Positions 34,560 to 42,781 of a DNA stretch of 64,000 nt are shown piece after piece. This stretch comes from Streptomyces sp. XD-27 (lineage in GTDB: Bacteria; Actinomycetota; Actinomycetes; Streptomycetales; Streptomycetaceae). The notes under the pieces were generated by a model. It was not told where the DNA came from, made no database searches, and saw only the letters and a program-made list of their open reading frames with translations. The first letter of the stretch is position 1. Each line of letters starts with the position of its first letter. Where the stretch lies: NCBI RefSeq assembly GCF_030553055.1, contig NZ_CP130713.1:2232001-2296000 (forward strand). The letters run 5' to 3'. The translations under genes were made by a program, and so were the position numbers.

Positions 34560-36002
34560 TCATCGCGGCCGTGTGAGGCGGGCGTGCAGGGAGCGCGCCG
34601 AGGCGTCCGTGAGGGCGGCGATCTGGTCGACGACCACCCGCAGCCGCGCCGTGTCGTCGGCGGCCTTGGCGAACAGCGTGCGGAACTGCGGGTCGAGTCC
34701 GTCGGGAGCGCGGGCGGTCAGCGCCTCGCCCAGTTCGGCGATGACGACGCGCTGGTCGGCGCGGAGCAGTTCCTGGTCCTCGCGCTGCATCACGTACCGG
34801 TCGGCGACGGCCTTGAGGACGGCGCACTCCAGGCGGGTGGCGCGGGGTACGACCAGTTCGGCGCGGTAGCGGGTGAGCCGGCCGGACCCGTAGGCGGCGC
34901 GGGTGGCGCCCTCGGCGGCGAGGCAGAACCGGCCGATGAGCTGGCTGGTGGCGTCCTTGAGCCGGGCCTGGGCCACGGCGGTGCCGTCGTAGCCGTGCGG
35001 CCACCACTCCTGGTCGAGGAGCCGGTCCAGTGCCTCGGCGAGTTCGTCGGGGGCGGCGCCGGCGGCGTACCGCTCGGCCGCGACGGCGAACACCTCGCGC
35101 CGCTCGGGTTCGGCCAGCAGGCAGGCGGGGTCCAGGTGTCCGGCGTGCAGCCCGTCCTCGACGTCGTGCACCGAGTACGCGACGTCGTCGGACCAGTCCA
35201 TGATCTGGGCCTCGAAACAGGTGCGGTGGCCGGGGGCGCCCTGCCGGAACCAGGCGAAGACCGGCAGGTCGTCCTCGTAGACCCCGAACTTCGGGGACGC
35301 GGGGTCGGTGGGGTGGGCGCCGCGCGGCCAGGGGTACTTGGTGGCGGCGTCGAGGGCGGCGCGGGTGAGGTTGACGCCGACGCTGACCTGCTCGCCGGAC
35401 TCGGGGTCGGTGACGAACCGTTTCGGCTCCAGGCGGGCCAGCAGCCGCAGCGACTGGGCGTTGCCCTCGAAGCCGCCGCACGGCGCGGCGACCTCGTTGA
35501 GCGCCACTTCGCCGTTGTGCCCGAAGGGCGGGTGGCCCAGGTCGTGGGCGAGGCAGGCCACCTCCACCAGGTCGGGGTCGCAGCCGAGCGCGTCGCCCAG
35601 CTCCCGGCCCACCTGGGCGCATTCGAGGGAGTGGGTCAGGCGTGTGCGGGGCGAGGCGTCCCAGGAGTGGGAGCTGGTCCCGGGGGTGACGACCTGGGTC
35701 TTGCCGGCCAGTCGGCGCAGGGCGGCGGAGTGCAGCACGCGCGCGCGGTCGCGCTGGAAGGCGGTGCGGCCGGGCCGCTTGTCGGGCTCCGGGGCCCACC
35801 GCTCGACGTCGGAGGCGTGGTAGCCGGGGAGGGCGGCCGCCCCGGGGGCGGGCGGGACCTCGGGGTCGACGGGGAAGGGCGGCGCGGAGGGGCCGGGTTC
35901 CGTGGCGGAGGGCCCGGGTCCTGCCGGGGATTGACCAGTCGTGGCCGGCTCTGGGGTGGCTCGTCCTGCGGGTTCGGGTGCGGTCGGTGGTGTCCCGTTC
36001 AT
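34560..36002 (-). CDS. dgt: Deoxyguanosinetriphosphate triphosphohydrolase
   Basis: A 480-residue HD-domain dNTPase. ATG 36002 overlaps the preceding stop codon as ATGA, so translation is coupled to the CbiX-like gene. HD metal site: [17 protein letters not shown] (His), [20 protein letters not shown] (HD), and [17 protein letters not shown] (second Asp). Residues 1-50 are a Pro/Gly-rich extension. Cleaves dGTP (or other dNTPs) to the nucleoside and PPPi, controlling dNTP pools. Commonly near dnaG in actinobacteria, as here. Confidence 0.93.
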   Translation of the reverse strand: MNGTPPTAPEPAGRATPEPATTGQSPAGPGPSATEPGPSAPPFPVDPEVPPAPGAAALPGYHASDVERWAPEPDKRPGRTAFQRDRARVLHSAALRRLAGKTQVVTPGTSSHSWDASPRTRLTHSLECAQVGRELGDALGCDPDLVEVACLAHDLGHPPFGHNGEVALNEVAAPCGGFEGNAQSLRLLARLEPKRFVTDPESGEQVSVGVNLTRAALDAATKYPWPRGAHPTDPASPKFGVYEDDLPVFAWFRQGAPGHRTCFEAQIMDWSDDVAYSVHDVEDGLHAGHLDPACLLAEPERREVFAVAAERYAAGAAPDELAEALDRLLDQEWWPHGYDGTAVAQARLKDATSQLIGRFCLAAEGATRAAYGSGRLTRYRAELVVPRATRLECAVLKAVADRYVMQREDQELLRADQRVVIAELGEALTARAPDGLDPQFRTLFAKAADDTARLRVVVDQIAALTDASARSLHARLTRPR

Positions 36003-36931
36003 ACACCGACGGTAACCGCCGGGTATGACACCGGAGTGGAACTCGCGTGTGGCACCGGAGCGGAACCGAGGGCCTGCTCGTAGCGGTGGAGTATCAGCCG
36101 CGCCAAGGCCGGATGGTCGCCGAGCGGGGCGGACACCGGGCCCGGGGCGGCCGCCGCGCAGCGCCCCGCGAAGAGGCCGGGGGCCGTGAAGCACCGGGCC
36201 ACGGCGATCCGCCTGCGGCCCTGGTCGGCCAGCGCACGCACCGCCTCGGCGACGGACGGCGCGCCGGGCCCGGTGGCAGAGGCGTAGCCGGGCAGGACGG
36301 GCACCCCGCCGAGGCGGGTGCTGAGCAGCGCGGCGGTACGGGCGGTCCCGGCGGCGGAGTCGGGGTCGCGGGAGCCGGCGGCGGCCAGCACGACCCCGGC
36401 TCCGGCCCGCGCGGCACCGTCCCAGCCGGCCTCGGCGAGCCGCTCGTACAGGGCGTCGGCCAGCAGCGGGTGCGGGCCGAGCGGCGCGGCGATACGGAGC
36501 CGCAGATGGGGGGCGGCGGCCGCTGCGGCGGGTATGTCGTGCTTGACGTGGTAGCCGGGGGCCAGCAACAGCGGTACGAGGACGGCTTCGCCGGTCAGCC
36601 CGGCGAGGGTGTCGCCGAGCAGCGGCGCGTTCAGCTCGATGTGCCCGAGGTGGACGGGGAGTCCGGGGCGCAGCGCCCGGACCCGTGCCAGCAGGGCGGT
36701 CACGGTGCGCAGTGCGGCGGGGTCGCGGCTGCCGTGCGCGACGGCGACGAGGGCCGGGGGTGCCTCCCGGGCGCGAGGCGCTGCAGGGGAGGGGCGGGGC
36801 CTGCCCCGCGGGGTGACCCGGCTGAGCTGGGAGGTGAGCTGTGCGGTGATGCGGTCCATGAGCTGCGCCGTACTGTCGAAGGGGCCGGATCCGGCGGGAC
36901 CGGCGGGGCCGGGGATGCTCGACGCCGTCAT
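35999..36931 (-). CDS. CbiX-like sirohydrochlorin chelatase family protein
   Basis: A 310-residue protein with two CbiX-type repeats: residues about 60-170 ([33 protein letters not shown]) and 180-290 ([37 protein letters not shown]). Such proteins insert Fe2+ or Co2+ into sirohydrochlorin, so this gene can supply siroheme for the nitrite reductase encoded near 58.9 kb. The N-terminal 60 residues are low-complexity. No strong ribosome site at ATG 36931. Divergent from nasA; overlaps dgt by ATGA. Confidence 0.85.
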   Translation of the reverse strand: MTASSIPGPAGPAGSGPFDSTAQLMDRITAQLTSQLSRVTPRGRPRPSPAAPRAREAPPALVAVAHGSRDPAALRTVTALLARVRALRPGLPVHLGHIELNAPLLGDTLAGLTGEAVLVPLLLAPGYHVKHDIPAAAAAAPHLRLRIAAPLGPHPLLADALYERLAEAGWDGAARAGAGVVLAAAGSRDPDSAAGTARTAALLSTRLGGVPVLPGYASATGPGAPSVAEAVRALADQGRRRIAVARCFTAPGLFAGRCAAAAPGPVSAPLGDHPALARLILHRYEQALGSAPVPHASSTPVSYPAVTVGV

Positions 36932-36985
36932 GAACCGAGGCTGGCAGCGGCGTGTTGCCCTGCCGTTGCGGCGCCGTGAAGGGTG

Positions 36986-37068
36986 GTTTCACCGGCTTCA
37001 CGGCGCGGGCGGGGGCGCGCTGAGCCACGGTTGCCAGAGGCGTAACGCGCGGAGGCTCGGCCCGTAAC
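36986..37068. promoter_or_regulatory. GlnR-box-like motifs between CbiX-like gene and nasA
   Basis: Consensus GTnAC-n6-GAAAC. A reverse-oriented near match, GTTTC-n6-TTCAC, lies at 36986-37001. GTAAC occurs at 37042-37046 and again exactly 22 bp later at 37064-37068, the spacing of repeated GlnR half-sites. The gene just downstream is nasA, a nitrogen-assimilation gene. Confidence 0.45.
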
Positions 37069-37091
37069 ACGCGCGTAGCACGCTCTCGGGC

Positions 37092-39464
37092 ATGAGTGAC
37101 ACCGCCGCCACGGACACCCACTGCCCGTACTGCTCGCTCCAGTGCGGGATGTCGCTGCGCCCGGCCGCCGGATCCCGGGACGGGGAGCTGTTGGAGGTGC
37201 TGGAACGCACCGCGTTCCCCGTGAACCGCGGCGCCCTGTGCGGCAAGGGGCGTACCGCGCCCGCCGTGCTCTCCTCCCGGGTGCGCCTGACCGAGCCCCT
37301 GGTCCGTCGCCCCGCCACAGGGCAGCTCGAACCGGCCACCTGGGAGGAGGCGCTCGACGCCGTCGCGGAGGGCCTGGCCCGTACCCGCGCGGAGTGCGGC
37401 GCGGACGCGGTCGGGGTCTTCGGCGGCGGCGGGCTGACCAATGAGAAGGCGTACGCGCTGGGGAAGTTCGCGCGGGTGGCGCTGGGCACCTCGCAGATCG
37501 ACTACAACGGGCGGTTCTGCATGTCATCGGCGGCCGCCGCGCACCAGCGGGCGTTCGGCCTGGACCGCGGCCTGCCGTTCCCGCTGGCGGACGTGGCCCG
37601 TACCGGCTGCCTGATCCTGGTCGGCTCGAACCTGGCCGAGACGATGCCGCCCGCGCTGCGCTATCTCACGGAGCTGAAGGAGAACGGCGGGAAGCTGATC
37701 GTGATCGACCCGCGCCGCACCCGCACCGCCGAGCAGGCGGACCTGCATCTGGCGCCGCGCCCGGGCACGGATCTGGCGCTGGCGCTCGGACTGCTGCACC
37801 TGGTGGTCGCGGAGGGCCGGGTGGACGAGGAGTTCGTGGCGGAGCGGACGAGCGGGTGGCCGCAGGCGCGGGCGGCGGCCATGGCGCACTGGCCGGAACT
37901 GGTCGAGCGGATCACCGGCGTGCCGCTTCCTGAACTCCGCGCAGCGGTAGCAATGTTCTGCGATGCGGAATCGTCGATGGTGCTCACGGCGCGGGGCCCC
38001 GAGCAGCAGTCCAAGGGGACGGACACGGTGGGCGCGTGGATCAACCTGTGTCTGGCGACCGGCCGCGCGGGCCGCCCGCTGTCCGGCTACGGCTGCCTGA
38101 CGGGCCAGGGCAACGGCCAGGGCGGCCGCGAGCACGGGCAGAAGGCCGACCAGTTGCCCGGCTACCGCAAGCTGACCGACCCGGCGGCGCGCGCCCATGT
38201 CGCGGCGGTGTGGGGAGTCGACCCCGACGCGCTTCCGGGGCCGGGCCGCAGCGCGTACGAACTGCTGGACGCGCTCGGCGGCGCGGCGGAGGACGGCGGC
38301 GTCCGGGCGCTGCTGCTCATGGGCTCCAACCCGGTGGTCTCGGCCCCGCGCGCGGCTCACGTGGAGGGCCGCCTGCGCGCGCTGGACTTCCTGGCGGTGG
38401 CGGACGTGGTGCTGTCGGAGACCGCGGCGCTGGCGGACGTCGTGCTGCCGGTGGCGCAGTGGGCGGAGGAGACCGGCACGACGACGAACCTGGAGGGCCG
38501 GGTCCTCCTGCGCCGCGCCGCCCTGACCCCGCCGCCGGGCGTCCGTACGGACCTTGAGGTCCTGCACGGGCTGGCGGCCCGTCTGGCGGAGGGCCTGGAG
38601 AAGGGGTTCCCCACGGACCCGGAGGAGGTGTTCGAGGAACTCCGCCACGCGTCGGCGGGCGGCCCCGCGGACTACTCGGGGATCACGTACCGCAGGATCG
38701 CGGAGGAGGACGGCGTCTTCTGGCCGTGCCCGGGGGCGCCTGAGGCGCCCGGAGGAGCCGCGGCGTCGCCCGGGGCGGCACCGGGCAGGGCAGCCCCGGC
38801 GGGCGTCTCCGGGACCGCCGGGTCCGGGACCGCCGGGTCCGGGACCGCCGGGTCTGCGGGCGCGCCGGTGCCGGACGGTCCGCCGCCGGTCGGGGCGGGG
38901 GCCCGGGCAGGCGGGGTCCGCACGAACACCGCGTCCGGCGCCGACGCCGCCTCGCCCTCCCCCGACGCCCGCGCCGAAGGCGCCCCGCACCCCGGTACGC
39001 CGCGGCTGTTCCTCGAGCGGTTCGCCACCGACGACGGCCGCGCGCGCTTCGTGGCCGTCAGCCACCGCCCCGCCGCCGAGGAGCCGGACGCCGAGTACCC
39101 CGTCCTGCTGACGACCGGCCGGGTGCTGGCGCAGTATCAGTCCGGTGCGCAGACCCGGCGGGTGGCCGAGCTGAACGCGGCCGCTCCCGGGCCGTTCGTG
39201 CAGCTTCACCCGCTCCTCGCAACGCAGTTGGGGGCGTCCGAGGGAGATCCGGTGGCGGTGGTCTCGCGGCGCGGCCGGGCCGTCGCCCCGGCCCGGATCA
39301 GCGGCGACATCCGGCCCGACACGGTCTTCATGCCGTTCCACTGGGCGGGCGAGGGCCGGGCCAACACGCTCACGAACCCGGCCCTCGACCCGACCTCGCG
39401 GATGCCGGAGTTCAAGGTGTGCGCGGTGCGGCTGGAGCGGGTGGAGGAGTCAGCGACTCAGTGA
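37092..39464 (+). CDS. nasA: Assimilatory nitrate reductase, molybdopterin catalytic subunit
   Basis: A 790-residue Mo-bisMGD enzyme reducing nitrate to nitrite in the cytoplasm. N-terminal 4Fe-4S site [10 protein letters not shown] plus CGKG (residues about 11-57). Molybdopterin domain with [34 protein letters not shown] and [18 protein letters not shown]-terminal molydopterin-dinucleotide-binding barrel starts near residue 650 ([20 protein letters not shown]). Between the domains lies a Gly/Ala/Pro-rich linker, including SGTAG repeated three times. Start ATG 37092. 3' end overlaps the convergent regulator by 7 bp. Needs Moco (modABC) and an electron donor. Confidence 0.93.
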   Translation: MSDTAATDTHCPYCSLQCGMSLRPAAGSRDGELLEVLERTAFPVNRGALCGKGRTAPAVLSSRVRLTEPLVRRPATGQLEPATWEEALDAVAEGLARTRAECGADAVGVFGGGGLTNEKAYALGKFARVALGTSQIDYNGRFCMSSAAAAHQRAFGLDRGLPFPLADVARTGCLILVGSNLAETMPPALRYLTELKENGGKLIVIDPRRTRTAEQADLHLAPRPGTDLALALGLLHLVVAEGRVDEEFVAERTSGWPQARAAAMAHWPELVERITGVPLPELRAAVAMFCDAESSMVLTARGPEQQSKGTDTVGAWINLCLATGRAGRPLSGYGCLTGQGNGQGGREHGQKADQLPGYRKLTDPAARAHVAAVWGVDPDALPGPGRSAYELLDALGGAAEDGGVRALLLMGSNPVVSAPRAAHVEGRLRALDFLAVADVVLSETAALADVVLPVAQWAEETGTTTNLEGRVLLRRAALTPPPGVRTDLEVLHGLAARLAEGLEKGFPTDPEEVFEELRHASAGGPADYSGITYRRIAEEDGVFWPCPGAPEAPGGAAASPGAAPGRAAPAGVSGTAGSGTAGSGTAGSAGAPVPDGPPPVGAGARAGGVRTNTASGADAASPSPDARAEGAPHPGTPRLFLERFATDDGRARFVAVSHRPAAEEPDAEYPVLLTTGRVLAQYQSGAQTRRVAELNAAAPGPFVQLHPLLATQLGASEGDPVAVVSRRGRAVAPARISGDIRPDTVFMPFHWAGEGRANTLTNPALDPTSRMPEFKVCAVRLERVEESATQ
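38808..38852 (+). repeat. 15-bp in-frame tandem repeat in nasA
   Basis: TCCGGGACCGCCGGG three times, head-to-tail, exact. Encodes SGTAG x3 in the interdomain linker. Likely variable in copy number among strains. Confidence 0.85.
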
Positions 39465-39913
39465 TGCCAGGCCTGCCCGCCCGTGTTGTGGATGAAGCGC
39501 TGGAGCACCTTCAGAGTCGTCAGGTACTCCTCGTCCGAGACACCCGCGTGCCGCTCGGCCCACAGCTCCCGTTGCAGGGCGGCGCCCTTGGCGTGGAACG
39601 CCTTCCCCTCCGCCGTGAACCGCAGCCGGCCCTCCCCGTCCTCGGTGAGCCAGCCCCGCGCGATCGTCGCGTCGATCTCCGGCCCGATGGCCTCCCCCAC
39701 GCCCAGGTAGCCCTTGAGGATCTCCGTCACCTCGGCGCGGGCCTTGCCGTCCTCGCCCAGCGCGACCTGGCCCAGCACCCACCACTGCGGTTGGGTGGTC
39801 CCCAGCTCGGCCAGGGCGGCCCGGGTCCGGGTGACCACCGCCTTGTGCGCAGCCCAGCTCCAGTACCCGATGGGCTGCTTGATCAGTTCGTCGTCACTGT
39901 GTGAGTAGTCCAT
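39458..39913 (-). CDS. MarR-like winged-helix regulator
   Basis: A 151-residue protein. Contains a MarR-type core: TRTRAALAELGTTQPQWWVL, EVTEILKGYLGVGEAIGPEI and a wing, GWLTEDGEGRLRFTAEGKAF. MarR/PadR-type two-domain helices flank it. ATG 39913, no strong ribosome site seen. Convergent with nasA, overlapping by 7 bp. Target unknown. A GAACTTGAAGCGAAGTTCAAG inverted repeat (GAACTTGAA / TTCAAG) lies just upstream at about 39927-39947 and is a plausible autoregulatory operator. Confidence 0.82.
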   Translation of the reverse strand: MDYSHSDDELIKQPIGYWSWAAHKAVVTRTRAALAELGTTQPQWWVLGQVALGEDGKARAEVTEILKGYLGVGEAIGPEIDATIARGWLTEDGEGRLRFTAEGKAFHAKGAALQRELWAERHAGVSDEEYLTTLKVLQRFIHNTGGQAWHH

Positions 39914-39960
39914 GGGGCGAACGTAGAACTTGAAGCGAAGTTCAAGTCAAGCGGCGCCGC

Positions 39961-40947
39961 TCACCCGCCGTGGGCGTCGACTTCCTTCACATACGCGGCA
40001 CGGGTCTCCTCATCCAGGAAGGCCGCGCGGAAGGAGTTGCGCGCCAGGGTGCGCAGTGCCTGCTCGTCCAGGCCGAGGGCGTCCCGTACGGCGGTGAAGT
40101 TGTCGTCGACGTAGCCGCCGAAATAAGCCGGGTCATCGGAGTTGACCGTCACCAGCAGGCCGGCGTCCAGCATCGCGGGCAGCGGGTGGTCCGCCAGCCG
40201 GTCGTACACGCGCAGCCGGACGTTCGACAGCGGGCACACCGTCAGCGGCACCTGGTCGGCGACCAGCCGGGCCACCAGCGCCTCGTCCTCCAGGCAGCGC
40301 ACGCCGTGGTCGATCCGGTCCACGCCGAGGACGTCCAGCGCCTCCCATACATACGCGGGCGGCCCCTCCTCGCCCGCATGCGCCACGCACTTGAGCCCCG
40401 CCTCCCGCGCGAGCCGGTACACCTCGCGGAACTTCGACGGCGGGTGTCCCACCTCCGCCGAGTCCAGTCCGACCGCCGCGATCCGGTCCAGGTAGGGGCG
40501 GGCGGCCTCGAAGGTCTCCAGAGCCGACTCCGCGCTCTCGTCCCGCAGGAAGCACATGATCAGGCGGGTGGTGATGCCGTACGTCCCCTCGGCCGCGTCC
40601 AGCGCCCGCGTCAGCCCGCCGATGACGGTGCCGATCGGCACGCCCCGCGAGGTGTGCGCCTGCGGGTCGAAGAAGATCTCGGCGTGCCGGACGCCCTGCC
40701 GCTGGGCGCGGGCCAGGTAGGCGTCGGCGAGCTCGGCGAAGTCGTCCTCGGTCCGCAGGACCGCCATCAGCGCGTAGTAGAGGTCCAGAAAGGACTGGAG
40801 GTCGGAGAAGGAGTAGGCGGCGCGCAGGTCGTCCTCGGTGGCGTACGGCAGCGCGACACCGTTGCGCTCGGCGAGAGCGAACGCCAGCCCGGGCTCCAGG
40901 GTGCCCTCTATATGGAGATGGAGTTCTGCTTTGGGGATGGGGGGCAT
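39961..40947 (-). CDS. Adenine/adenosine deaminase family protein
   Basis: A 328-residue metal-dependent deaminase. ATG 40947 follows GGTGG. Zinc ligands: ELHLHIEG (His10, His12), CVAHAGEE (His, Glu catalytic), and LLVTVNSDDPAYFGG (Asp). The HLHIEG and GLDSAEVGHPPSKF signatures are seen in adenine deaminases of the AAD type as well as in ADA-like enzymes, so adenine versus adenosine is unresolved. Length typical. Monocistronic. Function: purine salvage, releasing ammonia. Confidence 0.88.
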   Translation of the reverse strand: MPPIPKAELHLHIEGTLEPGLAFALAERNGVALPYATEDDLRAAYSFSDLQSFLDLYYALMAVLRTEDDFAELADAYLARAQRQGVRHAEIFFDPQAHTSRGVPIGTVIGGLTRALDAAEGTYGITTRLIMCFLRDESAESALETFEAARPYLDRIAAVGLDSAEVGHPPSKFREVYRLAREAGLKCVAHAGEEGPPAYVWEALDVLGVDRIDHGVRCLEDEALVARLVADQVPLTVCPLSNVRLRVYDRLADHPLPAMLDAGLLVTVNSDDPAYFGGYVDDNFTAVRDALGLDEQALRTLARNSFRAAFLDEETRAAYVKEVDAHGG

Positions 40948-41064
40948 GGCTGGTCCACCTGCTCGTTCGCTCTTCGGACTGGTGATTCAGGGTAGTGGGC
41001 GAAGTCCTGTGAAGCGCAGCGGTAGTCTCGGCGTGACACGCCCCGAGCAGCACAGGAGGCCGCT

Positions 41065-41421
41065 GTGAGCAGTCAGCCCGTCGAGGCCGCCGGCCCGCTG
41101 ATCCCGATGCCGCAGCTGACGCCTGACGCGCTGCGCGCTGCGGTCGCGCAGATCCTCCCGAGCCGGCTTCCCGAGTTGAACGAGCACTTGGCGAACGCCG
41201 CGACCAGCGCACAGCGCACCAGCAGCGTTGGGCCGCTGAGGGCGTTCACAGCCCACTGGGGGACCGTGATCAACATCGAACGCTGGCCGCAGCGCGCGGC
41301 CCGCTTCCACGCCTGCGAAGATCTCGCGTCTGATCCGCAGGCCGATCCTGAGGCCGCCCGCGCGGCGGCGAGCGAGGTCAGCCGCATTCTGCGCGTGGCG
41401 AGCGAGGAAATCGGCACGTGA
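41065..41421 (+). CDS. DUF6247-type small protein (antitoxin-like)
   Basis: A 118-residue acidic helical protein. GTG 41065 follows ACAGGAGG. Recognised as DUF6247-like by LTPDALRAAVAQILPSRLPE and the AHWGTVINIERWPQRAARFH core; family members often sit next to RelE-type toxins and act as antitoxins. No intact partner gene is present; the next 150 bp contain a short unlinked frame (LLYFLPVPTQRLIAVVRVTG) that may be a toxin remnant. Confidence 0.6.
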   Translation: MSSQPVEAAGPLIPMPQLTPDALRAAVAQILPSRLPELNEHLANAATSAQRTSSVGPLRAFTAHWGTVINIERWPQRAARFHACEDLASDPQADPEAARAAASEVSRILRVASEEIGT

Positions 41422-41575
41422 GCGACGAGTGGTGTGGGGCTGCTGTATTTCCTGCCCGTGCCGACGCAACGGCTGATCGCGGTGGTCCGGGTCACTGGGC
41501 GGGGTGAGGCAACCGCATCGGGGGGGTGCGTAACGGGCACGCGCCGGGTCACCCCTGTCGCGATACGCTCGGCGC

Positions 41576-41782
41576 ATGGCACAGACCCGTCTGTCCCTCT
41601 CCGTGGACCAGGAGAAAGCCGCTGCCATACGGGAGGCGGCGCGGCGGCGCGGCCTGACCGTTGCCGCGTACATCGAAGGGGCGGCGATGGAGGCCGTCGC
41701 ACGTGACGCGCGTATCCGCGCCCTGTTCGCGGAGTGGGAGGCCTCCGAAGCCGCCGAGGCGGATCAGCGCTTCACAGCCTGA
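41576..41782 (+). CDS. Ribbon-helix-helix type small protein (antitoxin-like)
   Basis: A 68-residue protein: RLSLSVDQEKAAAIREAARR then GLTVAAYIEGAAMEAVARDA. Looks like a CopG/Arc-type RHH DNA-binding protein. The ATG at 41576 follows CGATACGCT; it may be leaderless. No toxin gene follows. Ends at TGA 41780-41782 inside a 9-bp tandem repeat. Function as antitoxin is inference. Confidence 0.65.
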   Translation: MAQTRLSLSVDQEKAAAIREAARRRGLTVAAYIEGAAMEAVARDARIRALFAEWEASEAAEADQRFTA

Positions 41783-41803
41783 CGGGCCTGACGGGCCTGA
41801 CCG
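41777..41803. repeat. 9-bp tandem repeat spanning a stop codon
   Basis: GCCTGACGG twice, then GCCTGACCG. The TGA stop of the RHH gene is in the first unit. Similar in kind to the repeats at 17251, 42672 and 61846. Confidence 0.7.
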
Positions 41804-41838
41804 GGCGATCCTGGTGAGCCAGGCCGGGCCCGACCCGG

Positions 41839-42168
41839 CTAGCTGATGGTGGTCTGCTCCACCACCCAGCCCAGGTACGCGTCGCTCCCGTGGGTCACCG
41901 GTGTCGCGATGATCTCCGGGTTGTCGTAGTCGTGCGCCTCCCGGATGTGCGCCTCCAGCTCCTCGTACCGAGCGGCCGTCGTCTTGAACAGCACCTGCCA
42001 CTCCGACTCGGTCTCGACCATGCCCTGCCAGCGGTAGACGGACGTGACCGGCTGACTGATCTGCGCGCAGGCCGCCACGCGCGACTCCACGGCCCCGCGG
42101 GCCAGGGCCTCCGCCTTCTCCGGGGTGTCGGTGGTGGTCAGTACGGTCAGGAAGTCCGCGTCCGCCAT
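41839..42168 (-). CDS. cutA: Divalent-cation tolerance protein CutA1
   Basis: A 109-residue small trimeric protein, linked to divalent metal tolerance; function not firmly known. ATG 42168 follows AGAGGA. Hallmarks: TVLTTTDTPEKAEALARGAV, ACAQISQPVTSVYRWQG and WQVLFKTTAARYEELEAHIR. Full family length. Upstream lies a 4-copy 17-bp tandem repeat and then the divergent cupin gene. Confidence 0.94.
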   Translation of the reverse strand: MADADFLTVLTTTDTPEKAEALARGAVESRVAACAQISQPVTSVYRWQGMVETESEWQVLFKTTAARYEELEAHIREAHDYDNPEIIATPVTHGSDAYLGWVVEQTTIS

Positions 42169-42193
42169 GGTGGTGTCCTCTCTGCGCCTGGCG

Positions 42194-42261
42194 CGGTGCT
42201 GCGACGAGCAGGGTGCTACGACGAGCAAGGTGCTGCGGCGAGCGCGATGCTGCGACTGGCG
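42194..42261. repeat. Four 17-bp tandem repeats upstream of cutA
   Basis: CGGTGCTGCGACGAGCA, GGGTGCTACGACGAGCA, AGGTGCTGCGGCGAGCG, CGATGCTGCGACTGGCG, exactly head-to-tail. They lie in the cutA/cupin divergent intergenic region, beginning 25 bases upstream of the cutA start. Could be a regulator array or a minisatellite. Confidence 0.7.
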
Positions 42262-42333
42262 CGGTCCACGCTAGCCGGTGACGATTGAGAGGTACCGCTG
42301 ATCCGACCGTACAAACGCGAAGCGAGCAAGCCC

Positions 42334-42681
42334 ATGGACGACCTCACCGCGCTCGCCCGCCACCATCTTGACCAGGCCAAGACCGATCCGCACGGCCGCA
42401 GCTCCCACCTGTTCCTGCACAGCGGTCCGCTGCGGCAGAGCGTGATCGCGCTGACGGCGGGCACGGAGCTACAGGAGCACAACGCGCCCCCCGCGGCGAG
42501 CCTGCAGGTCATCCACGGCCATGTACGGCTGACCACCGCCGGCGGCGACGACCAGGACCTCATCGCGGGGCAGGTCCAGGTGCTGCCGCCGGAGCGGCAG
42601 GGGCTGGTGGCGGTGGCGGACTCGGCGGTACTGCTGACGGCGGTCACGGCGACGACGGGCTGCCCCACGCCCGCCGAGTGA
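42334..42681 (+). CDS. Cupin domain protein
   Basis: A 115-residue single cupin. The two motifs are visible: GTELQEHNAPPAASLQVIHG (His/Glu-like) and VLPPERQGLVAVADSAVLL. The metal-binding His pattern is incomplete (only one H in the first motif and none in the second), so a sensor or non-enzymatic role is possible. No neighbours in the same direction. Stop codon lies in an 18-bp tandem repeat array. Confidence 0.8.
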   Translation: MDDLTALARHHLDQAKTDPHGRSSHLFLHSGPLRQSVIALTAGTELQEHNAPPAASLQVIHGHVRLTTAGGDDQDLIAGQVQVLPPERQGLVAVADSAVLLTAVTATTGCPTPAE

Positions 42682-42761
42682 GCCCGACCCGCCAAGTGGG
42701 GGGACCCCGCCGAATGAGCGCGACCCGCCCAGTGAGCGCGCCCCGCCGAATGAGCCCGATC
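42672..42761. repeat. Five 18-bp tandem repeats spanning the cupin stop codon
   Basis: Units start at 42672, 42690, 42708, 42726 and 42744; consensus CGCCGARTGAGCSCGACC. The cupin TGA lies in unit 1. Copy 2 is the most divergent (G-rich). Occupies nearly all of the gap to the convergent synthetase gene. Confidence 0.85.
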
Positions 42762-42781
42762 CGGGCCGAGCCGGGCCGGGA

